Shown in pieces: positions 5,089 to 9,222 of a stretch of 9,222 nucleotides of DNA. Origin of the DNA: Acidobacteriaceae bacterium (GTDB lineage: Bacteria > Acidobacteriota > Terriglobia > Terriglobales > Acidobacteriaceae); the NCBI GenBank assembly GCA_003140655.1, contig PLKR01000573.1, positions 1-9,222 of the forward strand, in the 5' to 3' direction. The position numbers were made by a program, and so were the translations under genes. The notes beneath the pieces are model-generated. The model did no database searches and was not told where the DNA came from. It saw nothing but the letters and a program-made list of their open reading frames with translations. How positions within the stretch are numbered: the stretch's first letter is position 1; each line of letters opens with the position of its first letter.

Positions 5089-8010
5089 CTATTGCAGCTT
5101 CGCGAACTCCGCCCTGGCTTCCTTCAGTATGGGGATGTCGGGATTGGCATCTTTCCAGAGAGCGAGGAAATCCTGATAGGCGGTCTTGGCCTTGGCGGTG
5201 TCACCAGAGAGCACATATGCGCGGGCGAGGCCGAGATGCGCCAGCGCGCCAAGCGGGAAGTTGATAACGACGCCGCGGTGGTCGAAGAACTTCTGAAACT
5301 CGGAGACTGCAGCGGCGCCGTTGTGTGCCATCAATTGAGCTTGGCCTCGGATGTAGGCGGGATACATTGTGCCTAACTGCAATTGCGGCGGCTGGCCCAG
5401 TTCGTAAGGCGCGGCAGCCTCCAGAAACACCAAGGCCTGCGTGGAATTGCCGGCATTCAGTTCCGTGGCTGCCTTGATGGCCGGCAGCCAATAGACCTTC
5501 AGTACCGTTTGCGATGGGTAGTTCTTTTCCAACTCTTCCGCGATTGTCTTCGCGCGGGCGGTTTCGCCGGCCCGTGCCAGCGCCAAAGCAGCGAATAGTT
5601 TCACATCCCGACCGGGGGCCAAGGTTAGCGCCGACGCGACATCCTGCTTCGCGACTGCACTGTTGCCGAACTCAGCTTCCCGCAGGGCGGCATTGACCTG
5701 CCACAACGCAGCAGCTTCTTTCGCATTGGCGCGGACGGCCGCATCCACCGCACGCCGGGAGAAGTCCCGCGCTTTCCCCAGCCGTCCGTAGTATGCCTCG
5801 GTATCAGATTGTACGGAAAGAAGAAGGTCTTCTGTTCCGGGCTTGCCGGCGGCCCAAGCCACCTGCCGCTCCATCTCCGCCACGTCACCCTTCAGGAAGG
5901 AGAGGTAATAAATTTCCTGGTGAAGAAAATCGCCATCCAAGTTGCGCGCCTTTGCCTGTTCGATCGACTTCCCAGCGTCCTCCAGTCGGCCCAAGGAGAG
6001 GTAATCTCCCGCCAGGTTGGTGTATTCGACGATACTTGGCTCCAGACGAAGCGCCTCTTGCGCCTCAGTCACTGCCTTTTCGTATTGGCCAAGCTGGCCG
6101 TAAAGGTCTCCCAGGTTGCCGTGCGGCACCGAATCAAGCGGATAGCTCTTCGCCCACAGTTCATAAACCTGGGTGGCCTGCTCTAACTCACCGGTGACGT
6201 TCTGGTAATAAAGAGATGAGATTCGGTATTTTTCGCGTTCGCTGACCTTGTCGCGAAGCGCATAGGCTTTCTCGATGCTTTCAGCCGCCAGGCTGGCCTG
6301 TCCGAGATTCATGTATGCAACCCCCAGAGCGGCATAGGCGGCGGCGAAATTGGGGTCGAGTTCGAGGGCGCGCTTCTGGAAGGGGATCGAGGCGGCATCA
6401 CCCTTAGTGCGGAAAGTGGTGATGCCCATGCTGAAGGCCTTCAGCGCTTCGAGCGACCTTGTTGTTGCCTCGACTGGCACATCGAATTTCTGGATTGAGG
6501 CGAGCGATTCGCCCAGTTTGGCCCGCAGGCTGGCGGCTGCCTTGCCCAGCGCTTTCAACACGTCCTGCTTGGCCGCCGCCTCTTCTTGTTCTTTGGCCAG
6601 CGTATCGCCATTGCTGCAGCCGACGGCGTCCACGCCAATCACGTATTGACCGCCCAGGTTCGAAATTGACCCCAGGACAATTGCCTTGCTGCCCGTGCGC
6701 ACGCAAAGCTCTTTGGCTACTTCCTGGGTGATGCGGTCGCTGGGTTGGCGGCCCATCAGCCGGAGTGTTTCACCCACCTTGCGATCAGAAAGAATATTGA
6801 CGAGCGGGGACTGCCCCAGGTCCACAGCTAGCGCTTGTTTCAGGGCATCGTCAAACACCGAATCACCGGTCGTATTGGCAAAATCCGCGAGCACGATGGT
6901 GTCCTTCTCCGTGATGGGCGTGGCCTTTTTGGGCGAGCGCAAGTAGAGGCCACCGCCAAGCAGAGCGGCAAGAACCACGATGGCAGCGGGAATCAGGATC
7001 TTCCACCGCGTGCCCGTCACCGCCGCAGTCTGCCCAGAAGGAGGTGCTGTCTTCTGTTTGTCGCTCGCGGCACTGGAGCTTGGGACACCCGTTCCGTCTG
7101 ACGGCCGGCCTGTGTCGTCGAAGGCGGCAGGAACTCCTGTCCGGCTCGATTCGGTCTCCCGCTTCAGGCGTTTCACATCTGCACGCATGTCAGAAGCGTG
7201 CTGATAGCGCAGGTCGCGATCCTTCTCCAGCGCCTTGCTGATGATCCTTTCCAATTCGCCGGGAAGGTCAGGATTCAGCCTTATTGGGGCTACGGGAGTC
7301 TTGTGCAGGATGGAATCGAACAAGTCGGTGGTGGTGTCTCCCCGGAATGGCAACTGGCCGGTGGCCATCTCGTACAATACCGCCCCGAAGGAGAACAGGT
7401 CGGTTCGGGCGTCCAGCTCCCGCCCGCGTGCCTGCTCCGGAGACATATACGCGGCCGTGCCCACGGCAGTACCGGGGCTGGTCAGGTGGGCTTCGACCGC
7501 CTCGGTACGCGTGGCCTCATTCTGCCCATCGGCGCCCGATGTCGTGACCTTCGCCAGCCCAAAGTCAAGGACCTTAGCATGGCCACGCTTGGTTACGAAG
7601 ATGTTGGCGGGCTTAATGTCTCGGTGCACAATGCCCTCGGCGTGGGCCGCGTCGAGAGCATCGGCAATCTCGATGGCCAGCGACAGCAGCGTTTCCAACT
7701 CCAGAGGCCGACCCCCGATCAGGTGCTTTAGCGTCTGCCCGTCGAGAAACTCCATGGCGATGAACGCCTGGCCGTTCTGTTCGCCGATGTCGTGAATAGT
7801 GCAGATGTTGGGATGATTCAGTGCGGATGCGGCCTGTGCTTCACGCTGAAAGCGGGCGAGCGCCTGTGTGTCTCGGGCAACCTCATCGGGCAAGAACTTG
7901 AGGGCAACGAAACGGTGAAGCCGCGTGTCTTCGGCCTTGTAGACAACACCCATACCGCCGCCGCCCAATTTCTCCACAATGCGGTAGTGCGAGATGGTCT
8001 GACCGATCAT
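5089..8010 (-). CDS. Membrane PknB-type Ser/Thr protein kinase with C-terminal TPR array
   Basis: This is a 973-residue protein. Residues about 9-280 are a Hanks-type kinase with every key element: glycine loop GGGGMGVV (16-23), ATP lysine K38 in VALKFL, E57, catalytic HRD (129-131) in HRDIKPAN, DFG (149-151) and SPE (190-192) closing a rather long activation segment. A Ser/Pro-rich juxtamembrane stretch leads to a membrane segment at 338-357. Residues about 370-490 resemble the alpha/beta domain seen before TPRs in related kinases and compared with the TolB N-terminal fold (DTIVLADFANTTGD...); that fold call is tentative. TPR-like helical repeats fill about 520-965, ending in the DFLALWKDANPDIPILKEA tail familiar from acidobacterial homologues. 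The kinase should face the cytoplasm and the TPR part the periplasm, where it may sense or scaffold envelope proteins. ATG 8010 is preferred to the in-frame TTG at 8019 because a promoter -10 lies at 8020-8025 and family members begin at this MIGQTISHYRI. It follows a PEGA-protein gene on the same strand. Confidence 0.93.
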   Translation of the reverse strand: MIGQTISHYRIVEKLGGGGMGVVYKAEDTRLHRFVALKFLPDEVARDTQALARFQREAQAASALNHPNICTIHDIGEQNGQAFIAMEFLDGQTLKHLIGGRPLELETLLSLAIEIADALDAAHAEGIVHRDIKPANIFVTKRGHAKVLDFGLAKVTTSGADGQNEATRTEAVEAHLTSPGTAVGTAAYMSPEQARGRELDARTDLFSFGAVLYEMATGQLPFRGDTTTDLFDSILHKTPVAPIRLNPDLPGELERIISKALEKDRDLRYQHASDMRADVKRLKRETESSRTGVPAAFDDTGRPSDGTGVPSSSAASDKQKTAPPSGQTAAVTGTRWKILIPAAIVVLAALLGGGLYLRSPKKATPITEKDTIVLADFANTTGDSVFDDALKQALAVDLGQSPLVNILSDRKVGETLRLMGRQPSDRITQEVAKELCVRTGSKAIVLGSISNLGGQYVIGVDAVGCSNGDTLAKEQEEAAAKQDVLKALGKAAASLRAKLGESLASIQKFDVPVEATTRSLEALKAFSMGITTFRTKGDAASIPFQKRALELDPNFAAAYAALGVAYMNLGQASLAAESIEKAYALRDKVSEREKYRISSLYYQNVTGELEQATQVYELWAKSYPLDSVPHGNLGDLYGQLGQYEKAVTEAQEALRLEPSIVEYTNLAGDYLSLGRLEDAGKSIEQAKARNLDGDFLHQEIYYLSFLKGDVAEMERQVAWAAGKPGTEDLLLSVQSDTEAYYGRLGKARDFSRRAVDAAVRANAKEAAALWQVNAALREAEFGNSAVAKQDVASALTLAPGRDVKLFAALALARAGETARAKTIAEELEKNYPSQTVLKVYWLPAIKAATELNAGNSTQALVFLEAAAPYELGQPPQLQLGTMYPAYIRGQAQLMAHNGAAAVSEFQKFFDHRGVVINFPLGALAHLGLARAYVLSGDTAKAKTAYQDFLALWKDANPDIPILKEARAEFAKLQ

Positions 8011-8019
8011 TCGTGGCAA

Positions 8020-8048
8020 ATCTTACTTGGGTGAAACTGGCAAGTCAA
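8020..8048 (-). promoter_or_regulatory. Sigma-70-type promoter of the kinase gene
   Basis: On the minus strand, TTGACT (8048-8043, 5 of 6 matches) and TAAGAT (8025-8020, 4 of 6) are separated by exactly 17 bp. The expected +1 falls at 8013-8011, 1-3 nt before ATG 8010, and no Shine-Dalgarno sequence is possible. This predicts a nearly leaderless kinase mRNA and rules against the TTG start at 8019. Confidence 0.6.
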
Positions 8049-8087
8049 TGAAGGCCGTGAAGTTGGCGGTGGCTCAAAGCAGTCGTT

Positions 8088-8101
8088 GGCGATAAATCGC
8101 C
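8088..8101. promoter_or_regulatory. Inverted repeat upstream of the kinase promoter
   Basis: GGCGAT and ATCGCC flank a two-base AA centre as a perfect inverted repeat. It lies 39 bp upstream of the kinase -35 and about 80 bp before the predicted +1, a position that suits an activator or upstream regulator. It could instead be a small hairpin or a stand-alone palindrome. Confidence 0.3.
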
Positions 8102-8211
8102 GTTGCGCTTACAACCAGGTCAATGCGCGACGAAAGGTGCGTGGAGGTTTTCGTTATCGATCAGGTCCTGTGGCCTTCGGAGAATTAGCTTCGGCGCGAG
8201 GAAGGCAGGTT

Positions 8212-8235
8212 CCCTTCGGCTTCGCTCAGGGCAGG
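8212..8235. repeat. REP-like repeat, copy 1
   Basis: This 24-bp unit begins CCCTTCGGC and ends GCTCAGGGCAGG. It matches copy 2 at 22 of 24 positions, and its ends (CCCT/AGGG) are complementary. GGCAGGTTC overlaps its end (8230-8238) and also occurs just before it (8204-8212), with a possible degraded relative from 8174. It resembles dispersed CTTCG...CTCAGG palindromes common between genes in Acidobacteria; that family link is from memory. Confidence 0.65.
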
Positions 8236-8270
8236 TTCTCACCGGGCCTGGCGCCTGGTTTGAATGGGCA

Positions 8271-8288
8271 GCAGCGCACTAGCGCTGC
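8271..8288. terminator. Perfect 7-bp hairpin GCAGCGC-ACTA-GCGCTGC
   Basis: The arms at 8271-8277 and 8282-8288 are perfectly complementary around a 4-nt loop, giving a very stable GC-rich stem. It lies downstream of the PEGA gene stop (minus strand). No T-run follows on either strand, so it is more likely a 3'-end stabiliser, polymerase pause or part of the repeat element than a classical terminator. Confidence 0.35.
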
Positions 8289-8317
8289 GGGCGCCTCGCT
8301 TCGCTTGGCCGGACGGT

Positions 8318-8341
8318 CCCTTCGGCCTGGCTCAGGGCAGG
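8318..8341. repeat. REP-like repeat, copy 2, with extra complementary arms
   Basis: This is the second 24-bp copy (22 of 24 identical to copy 1, 106 bp apart). It is framed by two further inverted-repeat pairs: GCCTCGC (8293-8299) with GCGAGGC (8341-8347), and GGACGG (8311-8316) with CCGTCC (8350-8355). The two pairs interlock rather than nest. Confidence 0.65.
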
Positions 8342-8409
8342 CGAGGCGGCCGTCCCCACAGGAGCATCGCGAGTCCGGAGCATTTTCAGAGTCTGCCAGG
8401 TTCCCGCGG

Positions 8410-9222
8410 TTATTCGTGCTTCAGCACTTCATCGATTACGGCTTTGCCGCCTTTATCTACCGTGATGATTTTGTGGATGGAGACATAGCCGCTCATGGTG
8501 ATGTCGACGACGTAGTTGCCGGGATCCAGAGTGAAGTCGACGGGCGAACCTTTATCCAGCATGTGCTGGTTGACGGCGACCTGGGCTCCCTTGGGCTGAG
8601 TCTTGATGCTGACCGTGCCCATGGCCTGCGCTTCCTTGCCGCCAAACAGCTTCTTCATTTTTCCGACGGTCTTGATGTCATCGACATTGCCGAGCGGCCG
8701 CAGCGTGGGCGAGAAGTTCACGGTCTGGCCAAGGGTGAACTGGGTGTTGCTGGTCTCGTCAAGGTAACCCGACTTGCGCACCAAGATGACATGCGATCCC
8801 TTGTCCAGGAAAACTTGGGCGGGAGTGAGCTTGCCGGTGTCTTTGCCGTCGATGTAGACGTTGGCTCCAGCGGGCGTGCTGGACACTGCCAGGATCGCCA
8901 TGAGTTGGGTGAGGTGGGTTATGACAAACGATTTGCTGCCGGAGCTCACTTCGATGGTTCGTGTATCGGAGGAGTATCCGGGCTTGCTGGCCGTAACCGA
9001 GTGTTGTCCTGGCTCTAATCCCGGCAGGGTGAAAGGTGTAACCCAGGAGGGATCGGTTTTTCCATCGACTGATACTTGTGCTCCCTGGGGAACGGAATCG
9101 ATAGACATCTGTCCCGGGACGACTACGGGAGCGACAGGGTTGGCGACTTTCCTCTTGGCATTCCTGCCTTTGGCAACCGCGCGGGTTGGCGCCGGCTCAG
9201 CTTCAGCCACGGGGGCGGCGGG
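8410..9222 (-). CDS. Three-PEGA-domain protein, N-terminal part beyond the window
   Basis: The frame is open to the window edge, giving 270 visible residues; the true start lies outside. A GTG at 9210 could be taken as a start, but the Pro/Ala-rich coding continues before it (PAAP-VAEAEPAP...), so the gene is best read as truncated by the window. Visible residues 1-36 are a Pro/Ala/Lys-rich linker. Three PEGA domains follow at about 37-105, 108-176 and 201-268, each with the P-x-G-A-x-V-x-V/I-D/N pattern, a central L-P/D-x-G turn and a K/M-x-GY strand. A basic linker (about 177-200, KMKKLFGG) separates domains 2 and 3. PEGA domains are small beta-rich surface or periplasmic modules often attached to kinases or membrane anchors, so the missing part probably holds a signal or membrane segment, or a kinase. 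The gene ends 399 bp upstream of the Ser/Thr kinase on the same strand. Confidence 0.82.
   Translation of the reverse strand, partial: PAAPVAEAEPAPTRAVAKGRNAKRKVANPVAPVVVPGQMSIDSVPQGAQVSVDGKTDPSWVTPFTLPGLEPGQHSVTASKPGYSSDTRTIEVSSGSKSFVITHLTQLMAILAVSSTPAGANVYIDGKDTGKLTPAQVFLDKGSHVILVRKSGYLDETSNTQFTLGQTVNFSPTLRPLGNVDDIKTVGKMKKLFGGKEAQAMGTVSIKTQPKGAQVAVNQHMLDKGSPVDFTLDPGNYVVDITMSGYVSIHKIITVDKGGKAVIDEVLKHE

Larger units (their letters stand above)
8011..8409. other. 399-bp intergenic region between the PEGA and kinase genes
   Basis: No convincing gene is visible. From the kinase side outward it holds the kinase promoter, the inverted repeat at 8088-8101, two REP-like repeat copies (8212-8235 and 8318-8341), a strong hairpin between them (8271-8288), and further complementary arms to about 8355. 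A long plus-strand frame from about 8086 to 9018 crosses it but looks like a GC-driven shadow of the PEGA gene. Confidence 0.6.

Noticed and set aside
8011..8019. In-frame TTG start nine bases upstream for the kinase
   Set aside because: It would lie between the promoter -10 and the expected transcription start, so it would not be transcribed; ATG 8010 fits the family N-terminus.
8200..8360. CRISPR array
   Set aside because: Only two repeat copies, imperfect, with interspersed palindromes rather than regular spacers, and no cas genes.
8086..9018. Long plus-strand frame of 310 codons
   Set aside because: It runs through REP-like repeats and then lies antisense to the three PEGA domains, whose motifs are clear; it is a GC-driven shadow.

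Overview
The window looks like a chromosomal piece of an Acidobacteriota genome (Terriglobia / Koribacter-like). This is inferred from gene content, not from a marker gene. The clues are a PknB-type kinase with a C-terminal TPR array ending in a characteristic acidobacterial tail, PEGA-repeat and Gloeo_Verruco-repeat proteins, a receiver/TonB hybrid beside a PilZ gene, and REP-like GC-rich intergenic palindromes. No rRNA, tRNA, CRISPR array, transposase or phage gene was seen.

Layout. Positions 1-143 hold a candidate leaderless promoter. A plus-strand pair follows: a 556-residue protein with a receiver-like domain, one membrane segment and a TonB C-terminal domain (144-1814), then a single-domain PilZ protein (1900-2256). 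Next come two secreted proteins on the plus strand, each behind a long non-coding leader: a LamG/concanavalin-A-like protein (2560-3264) and a seven-repeat YGTT/GTVFEL protein (3606-4895) that could fold as a seven-bladed propeller. The right half is on the minus strand and converges on the left half at about 4896-5088: a 973-residue membrane Ser/Thr kinase with TPRs (5089-8010) and, upstream of it in transcription order, the 3' part of a three-PEGA-domain protein (8410 to beyond 9222). The 399-bp gap between those two holds the kinase promoter, an inverted repeat, a strong hairpin and two REP-like repeats.

How it may work together. The window mixes signalling proteins (receiver/TonB, PilZ, Ser/Thr kinase) with envelope proteins (LamG, propeller-like repeats, PEGA). 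The most distinctive items are the receiver-TonB fusion, whose membrane segment has no histidine, and two promoters of identical geometry (17-bp spacer, -10 ending 9 nt before ATG) that predict nearly leaderless mRNAs for the fusion protein and the kinase. The two secreted-protein genes instead have purine-rich ribosome binding sites. No clearly new multi-gene system could be shown; the receiver-TonB/PilZ pair is the best candidate for follow-up.
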